33,970 bases of DNA from Oceanococcus sp041624435 (GTDB taxonomy: Bacteria > Pseudomonadota > Gammaproteobacteria > Nevskiales > Oceanococcaceae), in the NCBI GenBank assembly GCA_041624435.1, contig JBFJVB010000021.1, forward strand, positions 1 through 33,970, in the 5' to 3' direction. Shown here piece by piece: positions 7,644 through 17,261 of the stretch. A model generated the notes under the pieces. The model was given only the letters and a program-made list of their open reading frames with translations. It made no database searches and had not been told where the DNA came from. How positions within the stretch are numbered: the stretch's first letter is position 1; every line of letters starts with the position of its first letter. Made by a program: the position numbers and the translations under genes.

Positions 7644-9157
7644 CCGCCCGCTCCGCCGTAGAGTTGCAGGGTGGTGAACAGCGCGCCGTGAGCCAGATCC
7701 AGCAGGGGTTGCGGATACAGTCCCATTGCCAGCAGCAGCGCCATCAGGGCCAGAAGCAGGCCGCGTTCGCGCGGCACCAGATCTTCCAGCGCCTCGGTGG
7801 ACGGGGCGGGGCCATGCAGGCTGCGCTGAATCAGCAGCAGCGAGTAGACCGCGCCGATGATCAGGCCGCTGGCCGCCAGCACCGTGAGGACCGGGGCGGT
7901 CTGGAAGGCGCCGATCAGGATCAGGATTTCCCCGATGAAATTGCCCAGCCCGGGCAAGCCCAGCGAGGCGAGTCCGAAGAACATCAGGGCGGTGGCGAAC
8001 TGCGGCATCCGCGCTGCCAGCCCGCCCAGCATGGAAAACTCACGGCTGTGAACCCGTTCGTAGAGCGCGCCGCACAGGACAAACAGGGCGCCGGTGCTGA
8101 TGCCGTGGGCGAGCATTTGAATGACCACGCCCTGCATCGCCTGCAGATTGCCGGCGTAGACGCCGAGCAGGATGAAACCCATATGGCTGATGCTGGTATA
8201 GGCCACGAAGCGTTTGATATCGGTTTGCGCCAGTGCCATGGATGCGCCGTAAACGATGCCGACCACGCCCAGGGCCATGGCCGTCGGCGCGAATTGTGCG
8301 GAGGCTTCCGGGAACAGGGTGATGGAAAAGCGGATCAAGCCGAATGCGCCGGTCTTGAGCAGGATGCCGGCCAGATCGACACTGCCGGCGGTCGGTGCCT
8401 GGGAGTGGGCGTCCGGTAGCCAGGGATGGAAGGGCAGGGCAGGCAGTTTGACCGCAAAGGCGATGAAAAAACCCAGCATCAGCCAGTACTGAGCGGTGGG
8501 CGACAGATCCGCCTGCAGCAGGTCCAGATAATTGAAAGTCCAGATCCCGCTCTGGGCGTGGTTCAACCACACCAGGGCGAGGATGGCTACCAGCATCAAC
8601 AGGCCGGAGGCCTGGGTGAACAGGAAGAACTTGGTTGCGGCGTAGATGCGTCCACGGCCTTCGGGGTTCTTGTGGCCCCACAGGGCGATCAGGAAAAACA
8701 TCGGCACCAGCATCCATTCCCAGAGCAGGAAAAACAGGAACAGATCCAGGGCCATGAACACGCCGATCACCCCGGCCAGATTCCACAGCAGATTGAGATG
8801 GAAAAAACCGACGTGCTGCTGGATTTCACGCCAGGAACACAGCACGGCGACCAGGCCCAGGATGGCCGTCAGCACGATCAGCAGAATCGCCAGACCGTCC
8901 AGGCCCAGATGCAGGCTGATGCCAAAGCGGGGAATCCAGTCGCGCTGAAATTCCCAGAAAAACTGCGGACTGGCGCTGAAGGCCAGGCTCAGGTCGGCCT
9001 GTGCCCACAGCCCCAGGACCAGGCCCAGATCGACAGTGAAACAGCCCGCGGCGATCCAGCGTGGCCAGGCCAGGCTCAGGCGTTCGGTCCACCAGCAGGC
9101 CACGCCGCCAAGCAGCGGAATCAGCACCAGCAGCGGCAGGATCAAGCTCAGGTCCAT
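7640..9157 (-). CDS. nuoM: NADH-quinone oxidoreductase subunit M
   Basis: This is the second antiporter-like subunit of complex I, 505 residues with about 14 membrane helices. Diagnostic stretches are LLWEWMLVPMFFLIALWG (helix-5 Glu), LPALPFHPWLPDAHSQAPTAG, the following GILLKTGAFGLIR (helix-7 Lys region) and DIKRFVAYTSISHMGF. Length and order match E. coli NuoM (509). The start overlaps the nuoL end by 10 nt and the end overlaps nuoN by 4 nt, consistent with translational coupling. Confidence 0.97.
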   Translation of the reverse strand: MDLSLILPLLVLIPLLGGVACWWTERLSLAWPRWIAAGCFTVDLGLVLGLWAQADLSLAFSASPQFFWEFQRDWIPRFGISLHLGLDGLAILLIVLTAILGLVAVLCSWREIQQHVGFFHLNLLWNLAGVIGVFMALDLFLFFLLWEWMLVPMFFLIALWGHKNPEGRGRIYAATKFFLFTQASGLLMLVAILALVWLNHAQSGIWTFNYLDLLQADLSPTAQYWLMLGFFIAFAVKLPALPFHPWLPDAHSQAPTAGSVDLAGILLKTGAFGLIRFSITLFPEASAQFAPTAMALGVVGIVYGASMALAQTDIKRFVAYTSISHMGFILLGVYAGNLQAMQGVVIQMLAHGISTGALFVLCGALYERVHSREFSMLGGLAARMPQFATALMFFGLASLGLPGLGNFIGEILILIGAFQTAPVLTVLAASGLIIGAVYSLLLIQRSLHGPAPSTEALEDLVPRERGLLLALMALLLAMGLYPQPLLDLAHGALFTTLQLYGGAGG

Positions 9158-10971
9158 GCCACCACCCCGGCCAGCAGGATCAGGCCGAAGGCCAGACCGA
9201 CCGCATACAGGCGCAGATAGCCGCTCTGGGTGCTGCGGGCAAAGCGGTGTGCGGCCTGATTCAGGTTGACGATGCCGGTATAGGCGCTGTCGACCACGTC
9301 GGCGCGGTTGAGCTGGGCCAGTCCCATCCAGGGTCGGCAGATCAGCCGGTCGTACAGCGCATCAAAGCCCCAGCCGTCATGGATCAGCCGGCGCCAGCCA
9401 CGCAGGGGCTGACGTTGCAGCCCGACCGGACGGCCGTAGCGCCGCCAGGCCAGGCCGATGCCGGCCAGGCCCACACCCATCTGCACCAGGAGCAGGATCA
9501 AGCCATGATGCACTTCCAGAACGGGGACCGAGCGCACGGCCGGCAGGGCCAGGGCCCCACCGATCACCGACAGCAGCATCAGGGTGAACAAGGGCAGCTG
9601 TTCACTCCAGTGCGGGCGGGTCTGTGCGGCGCTCTGGGCCGTGCCCCAGAACACGATGAAGACCAGGCGGAAACTGTACAGCCCGGTCAGGAAGGCACCG
9701 CCGACGCCCATCGCCCACCACAGGCCATGGCCGCTGCCCCAGGCTGCAAACAGGATCTCATCCTTGCTGTAAAAACCGGCGGTGATGAACGGCACGGCGG
9801 CCAGCGCACCACTGCCGATCAGGAAGCTCCAGAAGGCGACCGGCAGCTTGTGGCGTAGTCCCCCCATTTTGAAAATGTCCTGTTCATGGTGCAGCGCCAG
9901 GATGACGCTGCCGGCGGCCATGAACAGCAAGGCCTTGAAAAAGGCGTGGGTCATCAGATGGAAGATCGCGGCGCTGTAGGCCCCGCAACCCAGGGCCAGG
10001 AACATGTAGCCAATCTGGCTCATCGTTGAATAGGCCAGGATGCGCTTGATGTCGGTCTGGACCAGGGCCGCCCCACCCGCCAGCAGCAGGGTGAGCGCGC
10101 CCACCCAGCCCACGGCTTCCAGAGCCACCGGCGACAGCGCAAACAGGCCGTGCAGCCGGGCGATCAGATAGACCCCGGCAGTGACCATGGTGGCGGCATG
10201 GATCAGCGCCGACACCGGCGTGGGGCCGGCCATCGCATCGGGCAGCCAGGTTTGCAAGGGTAGCTGCGCTGATTTGCCGACGGCGCCGCCGAGCAGCAGC
10301 AGGCAGGCGGCGGTGGCCAGGGGATGGCCCTGGCCGTCCTGAATCGGCCAGCGCAGCTGGGCCTGCTGGATCAGGGACTGGATATCCAGGGTGCCGAGCT
10401 CGCGAAACAGCAGCAGCAGACCCAGGGCCATCAGGGTGTCGCCTACGCGGGTGGTGATGAAGGCCTTGCGCGCGGCGTAACCATTGGCCGGATCCTGATG
10501 CCAGAAGCCGATCAATAGATAGCTGCACAGACCCACGCCCTCCCAGCCAAAGTACAGCGCCAGGAGGTTGTCGCCCAGCACCAGCAGCAGCATCGCCGCG
10601 ACGAACAGGTTCATGTACGCGAAAAAGCGTGCGTAGCGGGGGTCGCCGCGCATGTACCAGGAGGCATACAGATGGATCAGCGCGCCGACGCCGGTGATGA
10701 CGCCGAGCATGGTCAACGACAGACCATCCAGGTACAGGCTGATGGCGGGGGCCAGGCCATCCACCGCGAACCAGGTCCACAGATGCACCTGGGCCGGCGT
10801 GCCGCTGCGCAGATAGTCGCTGCCGAGCAGCGCGCTGAGCAGCGCGGCGATGGTGATTGAACCTACGCCGAACAGGGCGGCGCCGCGTTCGGAGCGTCCC
10901 TGCCAGACAAAGCACAACGCCGCGCCCAGCAGCGGTGCGCCGATCACCCACGGCAGCAGCGCCGTGCTCAT
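9148..10971 (-). CDS. nuoL: NADH-quinone oxidoreductase subunit L
   Basis: This is the distal proton-pumping subunit, which in the family carries the long lateral helix along the membrane arm. The 607 residues are close to E. coli NuoL (613). Recognisable are YFGWEGVGLCSYLLIGFW (helix-5 Glu), SAQLPLQTWLPDAMAGPTPVSA with the following ALIHAATMVTAGVYLIARL, DIKRILAYSTMSQIGYMF, and the C-terminal RADVVDSAYTGIVNLNQAAHRF. The last ~20 residues contain a terminal membrane anchor. Its ATG overlaps the nuoK stop by 4 nt. Confidence 0.97.
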   Translation of the reverse strand: MSTALLPWVIGAPLLGAALCFVWQGRSERGAALFGVGSITIAALLSALLGSDYLRSGTPAQVHLWTWFAVDGLAPAISLYLDGLSLTMLGVITGVGALIHLYASWYMRGDPRYARFFAYMNLFVAAMLLLVLGDNLLALYFGWEGVGLCSYLLIGFWHQDPANGYAARKAFITTRVGDTLMALGLLLLFRELGTLDIQSLIQQAQLRWPIQDGQGHPLATAACLLLLGGAVGKSAQLPLQTWLPDAMAGPTPVSALIHAATMVTAGVYLIARLHGLFALSPVALEAVGWVGALTLLLAGGAALVQTDIKRILAYSTMSQIGYMFLALGCGAYSAAIFHLMTHAFFKALLFMAAGSVILALHHEQDIFKMGGLRHKLPVAFWSFLIGSGALAAVPFITAGFYSKDEILFAAWGSGHGLWWAMGVGGAFLTGLYSFRLVFIVFWGTAQSAAQTRPHWSEQLPLFTLMLLSVIGGALALPAVRSVPVLEVHHGLILLLVQMGVGLAGIGLAWRRYGRPVGLQRQPLRGWRRLIHDGWGFDALYDRLICRPWMGLAQLNRADVVDSAYTGIVNLNQAAHRFARSTQSGYLRLYAVGLAFGLILLAGVVAWT

Positions 10972-11285
10972 TCCGGGCCCTCGCGCAACTCACTGAGCGC
11001 ATCCAGGTCCAGGCTGCCGAACTGGCGATGGACCTGCAGGGTCAGGGCCAGACCGACCGCGACTTCGGCGGCCGCCAGCGAGAGCACCAGGAGAAACATG
11101 ATCTGACCATCGGGCTGACTCCAGCGGGCGCCTGCGACCACGAAAGCCAGTCCCGCCGAATTGAGCATGATTTCCAGACTGAGCAGGGTGAACAGCAGGT
11201 TGCGCCGCACCAGCACACCCAGCAGTCCGAGGGTGAACATGCCGCCACTCAGCAGCAGGGCATGGGCCAGGGGAATGCCGTTCAT
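10968..11285 (-). CDS. nuoK: NADH-quinone oxidoreductase subunit K
   Basis: A 105-residue, three-helix membrane subunit (MrpC-like) of complex I. It keeps the two membrane-embedded glutamates used in proton transfer: Glu38 in SLEIMLNSAGLAFV and Glu74 in LAAAEVAVGLAL. The start is ATG 11285, giving MNGIPLAHALLLSGG. The frame is open further upstream, but that part lies inside nuoJ and does not resemble NuoK. Start and stop overlap nuoJ and nuoL by 4 nt each. Confidence 0.95.
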   Translation of the reverse strand: MNGIPLAHALLLSGGMFTLGLLGVLVRRNLLFTLLSLEIMLNSAGLAFVVAGARWSQPDGQIMFLLVLSLAAAEVAVGLALTLQVHRQFGSLDLDALSELREGPE

Positions 11286-11773
11286 TCGCGGGGCCGTCCC
11301 AGATGGTAAGCCGCGATCAGACCGGCCAGCAGCAGCATGGACGCCAGTTCGACGGCGAGCAGGTAGGGGCCATACAAGGTCAGACCGACCGATTTGAGGC
11401 TCACCGGCGCCACCTCGGCCAGGTTGGCCGCGCCGTGGCGCAGCGTGAGCAGCAGTTCGATCAGCAACACGGCGGCCAGCAGGCCGGGGCCGAGCCAGAC
11501 CTGGGGGCGAATCCACTGCGCTTCGCGCGAATCAGCTTGCGGGCCGATGTTGAGCAGCATCACCACGAACACGAACAGCACCATGATGGCGCCGGCGTAG
11601 ACCATGACTTCCAGAGCCGCGGCAAAGGCCGCACCCAGCGCCAGCATCACCCCGGCGACCGCCATGAAGGACACGATCAGATAAAGCAACGCATGCACCG
11701 CGTTTTTTCTGGAGATGGCCAGGGCGGTGGCGATCAGCGCAACGGCGCCGGCGGTGTAGAACAGGGTCGTCAT
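11282..11773 (-). CDS. nuoJ: NADH-quinone oxidoreductase subunit J
   Basis: A 163-residue, five-helix membrane subunit near the quinone end of the membrane arm. The conserved third helix reads EVMVYAGAIMVLFVFVVMLLN, with the Tyr and Gly that allow its pi-bulge. It is slightly shorter than E. coli NuoJ (184). The start is ATG 11773, overlapping the nuoI stop (ATGA); an in-frame extension upstream would lie within nuoI and is not NuoJ-like. Confidence 0.95.
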   Translation of the reverse strand: MTTLFYTAGAVALIATALAISRKNAVHALLYLIVSFMAVAGVMLALGAAFAAALEVMVYAGAIMVLFVFVVMLLNIGPQADSREAQWIRPQVWLGPGLLAAVLLIELLLTLRHGAANLAEVAPVSLKSVGLTLYGPYLLAVELASMLLLAGLIAAYHLGRPRE

Positions 11774-12309
11774 GGCAGCAGGCTCTTGGGATCGACCGGG
11801 GGGCGTTCCTGTAACGCTTCGCCCTTGGCCTTGCCCTTGATCGCCAGGCCCGCCTGACGGTAGAAGTTGTAGCCGGGGTACTTGCCCTGGCCGGCGATCA
11901 GCAGGTCTTCTTTCTCGTATACGAGGTTCTTGCGCTCGTATTCGGCCATCTCGTAATCCGGGGTGAGCTGGATGGCATAGGTCGGACAGGCTTCCTCGCA
12001 CAGGCCGCAGTAGATGCAGCGGGAAAAGTTGATCCGGAACCACTCGGGATACCAGCGCCCGTCCTCGGCGGTGGTCTGCTGCAGGGCGATACAGTCCACC
12101 GGACAGGCGGCCGCGCACAGATTGCAGGCGACGCAGCGCTCCTCGCCGTCAGGGTCCCGGGTCAGCACGATGCGGCCACGATAACGCGGCGGCACATAGG
12201 GTCTCTCCTCGGGATACTGCACCGTCGATTTGCGGCTGAAGCTGTGGCGCAGCACCCGCCACAGGGACAGCCACTGGGTGAGAAAACCGTCGATGAAATC
12301 GCGGATCAT
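11770..12309 (-). CDS. nuoI: NADH-quinone oxidoreductase subunit I (8Fe ferredoxin-like)
   Basis: This 179-residue subunit carries clusters N6a and N6b, relaying electrons from NuoG to NuoB. It has two CxxCxxCxxxCP motifs: Cys59/62/65/69 and Cys98/101/104/108. The N-terminal amphipathic segment (about 1-22) lies on the membrane in the family. Length matches E. coli NuoI (180). The start is ATG 12309, overlapping the nuoH stop; the open frame extends further upstream inside nuoH but is not NuoI-like there. Confidence 0.97.
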   Translation of the reverse strand: MIRDFIDGFLTQWLSLWRVLRHSFSRKSTVQYPEERPYVPPRYRGRIVLTRDPDGEERCVACNLCAAACPVDCIALQQTTAEDGRWYPEWFRINFSRCIYCGLCEEACPTYAIQLTPDYEMAEYERKNLVYEKEDLLIAGQGKYPGYNFYRQAGLAIKGKAKGEALQERPPVDPKSLLP

Positions 12310-13271
12310 GCGCTCGCTCCAAGGACCAGGGCGCCGGTGACCAGGGTATTGAGCAGGGTCAGGGGCAGCATCATCTTCCAGCCGAAAGACATCAGCTGAT
12401 CGTAACGGGGGCGCGGCAGGGAGGCGCGAATCCAGATGAAACAGCAGATGAACAGGCCGGTTTTCAGGCTGAACCACAGCAGCGGCATCGGCGGCCAGTC
12501 AAAAGGCGCCAGCCAGCCGCCCAGGAACAAGGTGGTCAACATTCCGGAGGTCATGATCACGCCGGCGTATTCGCCCACGAAGAACATGCCGAACTTGGCG
12601 CCGGAATACTCGGTATGAAAGCCGGCCGCCAGTTCGTGCTCGGCCTCCGGCAGGTCCATGGGCAGGCGGTGGGTTTCGGCCAGGCCGGCCACAAAAAAGG
12701 TAAAAAAGCCGATGATCTGCGGAAAGATGAACCAGACGTCCTGCTGGGCATGGACGATGTCCAGCAGGCTGAAGCTGCCGGTCTGGATCACCACGCCCAT
12801 CAAAGCCAGGCCCATGAAGACCTCGTAGCTGATGGTCTGCGCCGAAGCGCGAATCCCACCGAGCAGGGCGTACTTGCTGTTCGATGCCCAGCCGCCGAGC
12901 AGGATCGCGTAGACCCCCAGCGAGGTGACGGTCAGAAAGTAGAGCACGCCGATATTCCAGTCTGCCGCGACATGGAAGTCCGGTGTGACCGGCACCACCG
13001 CAAAGGCCAGCAGGGCCACCGCCATGGCCACACAGGGGGCGATGATGAACACGGCGCGATCGGCAAACGGCGGGGTCCAGTCTTCCTTGGTGAGAATCTT
13101 GATCATGTCCGCGATGATCTGACCCATCCCCAGAAACCCGACCCGGTTGGGGCCCCAGCGATCCTGCCAGATGCCCAGCAGACGCCGCTCGAACCACACC
13201 AGAGTCGCCGCGCCACCCACCAGGGCCAGCACGGTCAACGCGGCGATGCCCAACCCCGAAAGCTCAGTCAT
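12306..13271 (-). CDS. nuoH: NADH-quinone oxidoreductase subunit H
   Basis: This membrane subunit forms the quinone entry channel at the junction with the peripheral arm. The product is 321 residues with about 8-9 helices. It shows VWFERRLLGIWQDRWGPNRVG in the first helix/loop and the strongly conserved acidic loop DLPEAEHELAAGFHTEYSG followed by AKFGMFFVGEYA. I chose ATG 13271 because GGGAG lies 9 nt upstream; ATG 13280 (3 residues longer) has GGGAG directly abutting it. Either start overlaps the nuoG end. Confidence 0.95.
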   Translation of the reverse strand: MTELSGLGIAALTVLALVGGAATLVWFERRLLGIWQDRWGPNRVGFLGMGQIIADMIKILTKEDWTPPFADRAVFIIAPCVAMAVALLAFAVVPVTPDFHVAADWNIGVLYFLTVTSLGVYAILLGGWASNSKYALLGGIRASAQTISYEVFMGLALMGVVIQTGSFSLLDIVHAQQDVWFIFPQIIGFFTFFVAGLAETHRLPMDLPEAEHELAAGFHTEYSGAKFGMFFVGEYAGVIMTSGMLTTLFLGGWLAPFDWPPMPLLWFSLKTGLFICCFIWIRASLPRPRYDQLMSFGWKMMLPLTLLNTLVTGALVLGASA

Positions 13272-15972
13272 CTTCAGCATCTCCCAGGCGTCTCACCTGT
13301 TGCCCGAACAGGCCCGGATGGATGCCGCTGAGGCCGAAGGGCAGACCCGCGGCGTTCCGGTCCAGGTCCTGGCGAAGCTGTACGCTCAAGCTGAGCACCG
13401 CTTTGCCGATCCGGAAGCGGGCCGTATCGGCCGCGGCCAGCCCCAGTTTGTCCGCGGTCTGTGGGTGCAGGGCCAGATAGGGCGTGGTCACGCCGCGCTC
13501 GCGCAAGGGCGCCGCGGCCGCGGACAGGATTTCGGAGCCGAACAGATGCTGGATCGGCACTGCGCGCAGGCGATTGGGGGCGCTTGGTGGCGGGGGGTAG
13601 TTGTAACCGTCATCGCGTGGTATCCAGTCCTCGCCGAGCAGTCGGCGGCCCGGGTTGCCGCCGCGCAGAGCGCCGCCGATCTCCTGCTGGAACTTGTTGA
13701 CCGCCTGGATGGAGTTCCAGCGCGGCGCCCAGAACATCGGCGTCAGCGCGCTGGGTGTGTGCAGGCGGGTCTGGGCGCCCTCCATGGAGAAACTCATGGC
13801 GCTGTCCCGGTCGCGGCTTGGTCGGGCTTCATGCAGGTCCAGATGGGCCTGCATCGCGGTGCGGCCACTGGCGCGCACGGACTGGCGCGGAATCCGGTTG
13901 CCCGCCAGGCGGAAGTCGGCATCCGGCGCCGCCTCGACGATACCGGCCAGGTGGGGTTCCGCCGTGGCGCAGGCCTGGGTCAGATCATCCAGGGTCTGGC
14001 CCAGCGGCGGCGCCTTGTCCAGTCCGGCCGAATGGGCGGCCTGCTGGAGCCAGCGCCACGCTGGCCGGATGTCGCCGTCGGGGGCAAGCACCGGCAGATT
14101 GCGCTGGGCTCGTCCTTCATGGTTGATGAAGGTGCCGGCGCTTTCGAACTGGCTGCCGGCGGGCAGGAGCAGGTCCGCCTGCTCGGCCAGCGCCCCGGGC
14201 TGGCCGGTGATGACGACCAGATTGTCGATGCGCGTCCGCAGCTCGGCCAGCTCCAGGGCGCTCAGGCGTTGTTCCAGCTCATTTTCCAGCACGATCGCGG
14301 TGCGGACCTGGTGGCGCCGGGTCAGTCCGTCCAGGGGCTTGCCGCCGAGCAGTGCAGTGCCCATGGAGTTGACGGCCGTGAAGACCACGGCGACCTGTAA
14401 TTTGCGTCCGGTCGCAGCGAAATAGGCATGGGCCACCGCCTGGGCTGCGATCAGCACGCGGGGTTCGGCACAACCCGTGCCGGTGACCAGCAGCGGGCGT
14501 TCGGCCTGGGTCAGGGCGCTGGCGATGCGCTCGGCGAGCTTCTGGGTATGCTGAGGCAGACGTTTGGGCTCCGGGGCGCTGGGGTCCAGGGCCCGGGCCA
14601 GCGCATGGCCCAGACGCGCGATGCCGACCGGAGTGGCGCGGTAGCGAGCGCTGGCAATGTCGTCCAGTGGCCCGGCGCAGGGACTGGCGATGAACAGGGG
14701 GTTGCGCTGCTGCTGAGCGATCAGGCGCACCGAATGATCCTGCCAGACCGGAACGTGCGCGGCGCTGGCCTGTGCAAACCCCTGCTGGCGGATCATCTGT
14801 CGCAGTGCCAGAGCGATACGCGCACCGGTATTGAGCACATCTTCGCCCAGGACCAGCGCCGCGTCGGCGCGTTCGCAGTCGCGCACCGTCGCAATCTTGA
14901 TCGGCGAGTCCCGCAGCAAGCCCAGGCCGGCATCGGCGCAGGCGGCAGTGCTGCGGGATTCACCGCGGTAAAACTGCTTGTGGCCGACCAGGCGGCGCAG
15001 CGCGAAATTGGCTTCAAGCGAGGCCCGTGGAGAGCCGATGCCGACGACATCCCCCTGGCGTATCAGTCGGGCCAGCACCTGGGCGGCGGCCGCAGCGCTG
15101 AGTGTTTCGCTGCCGCGACGGGCCTGTCTGGGCCGCTTGGGGTCGTTGCTGTAGGGGTAGCCGTAACGGCCGCGGTCGCAGAGGAAATAGCCGTTGATAT
15201 CGCCGTGATAGCGATTCTCGATCCGGCGGATCTGGCCATAACGCTCGCCTGGCGACACATTGCAACCGATCGAACAATGCCCGCAGATGCCCGGGGCCTG
15301 CTGCAAATCCCATTTGCGCGTATAGGTATCGCCGTAGGGTTTGTCGGTGAACACGCCAGTCGGGCAGACCTCCACCAGGTTGCCGGAGAACTCGGATTCC
15401 AGCGTGCCGTCCTGGGCGCGGCCGAAATACACATTGTCGTGGGCGCCAAAGACGTTGAGATCCGCGCCGCCGGCATAGTCACGGTAATAGCGCACGCAGC
15501 GATAGCAGGCGATGCAGCGGTTCATCTCATGGCTGACGCAAGGGCCCAGATCCTGATTGCGATGGCTGCGCTTGCTGTGCCGGTAGCGGCGCTGGGTATG
15601 GCCGGTCATGACGGTCATGTCCTGCAGGTGGCAGTTGCCGCCTTCTTCACAGACCGGACAGTCGTGGGGGTGGTTGATCATCAGGAATTCGATCACCGCG
15701 GCGCGCATTTCGGTCGCCGCCGCGGCGCTGATCGAGAACCGCCCGCCATCGCTGCACGGGGTCATGCAGGCCATGACCACGCGCCCGGTTTCATCCTTGT
15801 CGTCCTGATACTGGGTCACCGCACATTGCCGACAGGCGCCGACCGAGCCCAGTGCCGGGTGCCAGCAGAAATAGGGCAGGTCATAGCCCAGCTCCAGGGC
15901 GATTTCAAGCAGGTTGCGGCTGTCATCGGCGCCATGCTCGCGACCGTCGATGCGAATTCGGGATTTGCTCAT
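13264..15972 (-). CDS. nuoG: NADH-quinone oxidoreductase subunit G
   Basis: This large peripheral-arm Fe-S subunit (902 residues; E. coli 908) passes electrons from NuoF to NuoI. All ligand sets are visible: 2Fe-2S N1b (Cys36, 47, 50, 69), N5 (His101, Cys105, 108, 114), N4 (Cys153, 156, 159, 203) and the off-pathway N7 (Cys230, 233, 237, 265; CxxCxxxC then 27 residues then C). The remaining ~640 residues are the molybdopterin-oxidoreductase-like domain. That domain is more divergent, as in other NuoG proteins. The start is ATG 15972, overlapping the nuoF stop; the 77-residue in-frame extension upstream reads as antisense-type Arg-rich sequence inside nuoF. Confidence 0.97.
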   Translation of the reverse strand: MSKSRIRIDGREHGADDSRNLLEIALELGYDLPYFCWHPALGSVGACRQCAVTQYQDDKDETGRVVMACMTPCSDGGRFSISAAAATEMRAAVIEFLMINHPHDCPVCEEGGNCHLQDMTVMTGHTQRRYRHSKRSHRNQDLGPCVSHEMNRCIACYRCVRYYRDYAGGADLNVFGAHDNVYFGRAQDGTLESEFSGNLVEVCPTGVFTDKPYGDTYTRKWDLQQAPGICGHCSIGCNVSPGERYGQIRRIENRYHGDINGYFLCDRGRYGYPYSNDPKRPRQARRGSETLSAAAAAQVLARLIRQGDVVGIGSPRASLEANFALRRLVGHKQFYRGESRSTAACADAGLGLLRDSPIKIATVRDCERADAALVLGEDVLNTGARIALALRQMIRQQGFAQASAAHVPVWQDHSVRLIAQQQRNPLFIASPCAGPLDDIASARYRATPVGIARLGHALARALDPSAPEPKRLPQHTQKLAERIASALTQAERPLLVTGTGCAEPRVLIAAQAVAHAYFAATGRKLQVAVVFTAVNSMGTALLGGKPLDGLTRRHQVRTAIVLENELEQRLSALELAELRTRIDNLVVITGQPGALAEQADLLLPAGSQFESAGTFINHEGRAQRNLPVLAPDGDIRPAWRWLQQAAHSAGLDKAPPLGQTLDDLTQACATAEPHLAGIVEAAPDADFRLAGNRIPRQSVRASGRTAMQAHLDLHEARPSRDRDSAMSFSMEGAQTRLHTPSALTPMFWAPRWNSIQAVNKFQQEIGGALRGGNPGRRLLGEDWIPRDDGYNYPPPPSAPNRLRAVPIQHLFGSEILSAAAAPLRERGVTTPYLALHPQTADKLGLAAADTARFRIGKAVLSLSVQLRQDLDRNAAGLPFGLSGIHPGLFGQQVRRLGDAEDD

Positions 15973-17261
15973 GCGAGGTTCTCGTCCTGCGCCAGACCGG
16001 CGACAAAATCTTCGCGAAAATGTTTCAGCGCCGATTGCAAGGGTTCCATCGCGCCGGGTGCGTGCGCGCAGAAAGTCCGGCCCGGCCCGAGCAGTCGGGT
16101 CAGTTGCTCGAGCACCGCCAGATCGCCGGCCCGGCCGCGGCCTTGTTCCAGCTCGATCAGCAGTTTTTCCGCCCAGGGAATCCCGTCCCGGCAGGGCGTG
16201 CACCAGCCGCAGGATTCCTGGGCAAAGAAGTGCTCGAGATTCCGCAGCATGCCGAGCAGGCTGGTCTGATCATCCAGCACGATCATCGTGCCGGTGCCCA
16301 GGCGTGAACCGGCCTGGGCGACGCTGTCATAGTCCATCGGCAGATCCAGATGGGCGCTGGTCAGGAAGTCGGTGCTCGCACCGCCGGGCAAAAAGCCGCG
16401 TAACTTGAGTCCCGCCCGCATGCCGCCGGCATGTTCGTCGATGATTTCACCGGCGGTGGTTCCCAGGGCCAGTTCCCAGGCGCCGGGATGGGCGACCTTG
16501 CCGGAGACGCCGTAGAGCTTGGTGCCGCCGTTGGCCGTACGCGACAGCGATTTGTACCAGTCCACGCCGTAATTGATGATGTGCGGGACGTTGCACAGGG
16601 TCTCGACGTTGTTGACGATGGTCGGCTTGCCGAACAGGCCGGCCACGGTCGGAAACGGTGGTTTGGCTCGTGGAATGGCGCGTTTGCCTTCCAGGGCATT
16701 GATCAGGGCGGTTTCTTCGCCGCAGATGTAACGTCCGGCGCTGGTATGCAGATGCAGGGCGAAGCTGAAGCCCGAGCCCTTGATGTTGTGGCCCAGGTAT
16801 CCGCGCTTGCGTGCCTCGGCAAGAGCCCGACTCACCCGCTGGGCGGCGAGCACGTATTCGCCGCGCAGAAACAGATAGCCCACATCGGCGCCGATGGCGT
16901 AGGCGGCCACGACCATGCCTTCGATGAACTGATGCGGATCACCTTCCAGCAGCAGCCGGTCCTTGAAGGTGCCCGGCTCCATTTCATCACCGTTGGCAAT
17001 CAGATAGCGGCGTGAGGGCGCATCCGGACCGTGCGGCACCATGCCCCATTTCACGCCGGTGGGAAACCCGGCGCCGCCGCGTCCGCGCAGGCCGGAATCC
17101 TTGACCATGCCGATCACCTCACCGGGGGCCATCGTGCGCAGGGCCTTGCGCAAGGCCTGATAGCCGCCGACCCGTTCATACTCCGCGACCGTGAAGGGTT
17201 CATGCTCGGGGCGGATGCGGTCGGTCAGCGGCTTGTCGGGAGGGGAAAATTTCTGGCTCAC
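15969..17261 (-). CDS. nuoF: NADH-quinone oxidoreductase subunit F (NADH/FMN binding)
   Basis: This 430-residue subunit oxidises NADH through FMN and cluster N3. It has SGLRGRGGAGFPTGVKWG (nucleotide/FMN loop), YICGEETALINALEGKRA, PPFPTVAGLFGKPTIVNNVE, and the N3 ligands in ESCGWCTPCR (Cys351, 354, 357) plus Cys398. The start is GTG 17261, which overlaps the nuoE stop (GTGA). The partner is NuoE, encoded immediately upstream. Confidence 0.97.
   Translation of the reverse strand: MSQKFSPPDKPLTDRIRPEHEPFTVAEYERVGGYQALRKALRTMAPGEVIGMVKDSGLRGRGGAGFPTGVKWGMVPHGPDAPSRRYLIANGDEMEPGTFKDRLLLEGDPHQFIEGMVVAAYAIGADVGYLFLRGEYVLAAQRVSRALAEARKRGYLGHNIKGSGFSFALHLHTSAGRYICGEETALINALEGKRAIPRAKPPFPTVAGLFGKPTIVNNVETLCNVPHIINYGVDWYKSLSRTANGGTKLYGVSGKVAHPGAWELALGTTAGEIIDEHAGGMRAGLKLRGFLPGGASTDFLTSAHLDLPMDYDSVAQAGSRLGTGTMIVLDDQTSLLGMLRNLEHFFAQESCGWCTPCRDGIPWAEKLLIELEQGRGRAGDLAVLEQLTRLLGPGRTFCAHAPGAMEPLQSALKHFREDFVAGLAQDENLA

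Noticed and set aside
14428..16269. 613-codon plus-strand open frame
   Set aside because: It is antisense to nuoG and the end of nuoF, with no domain and no plausible start region; it is a shadow of high-GC coding on the other strand.
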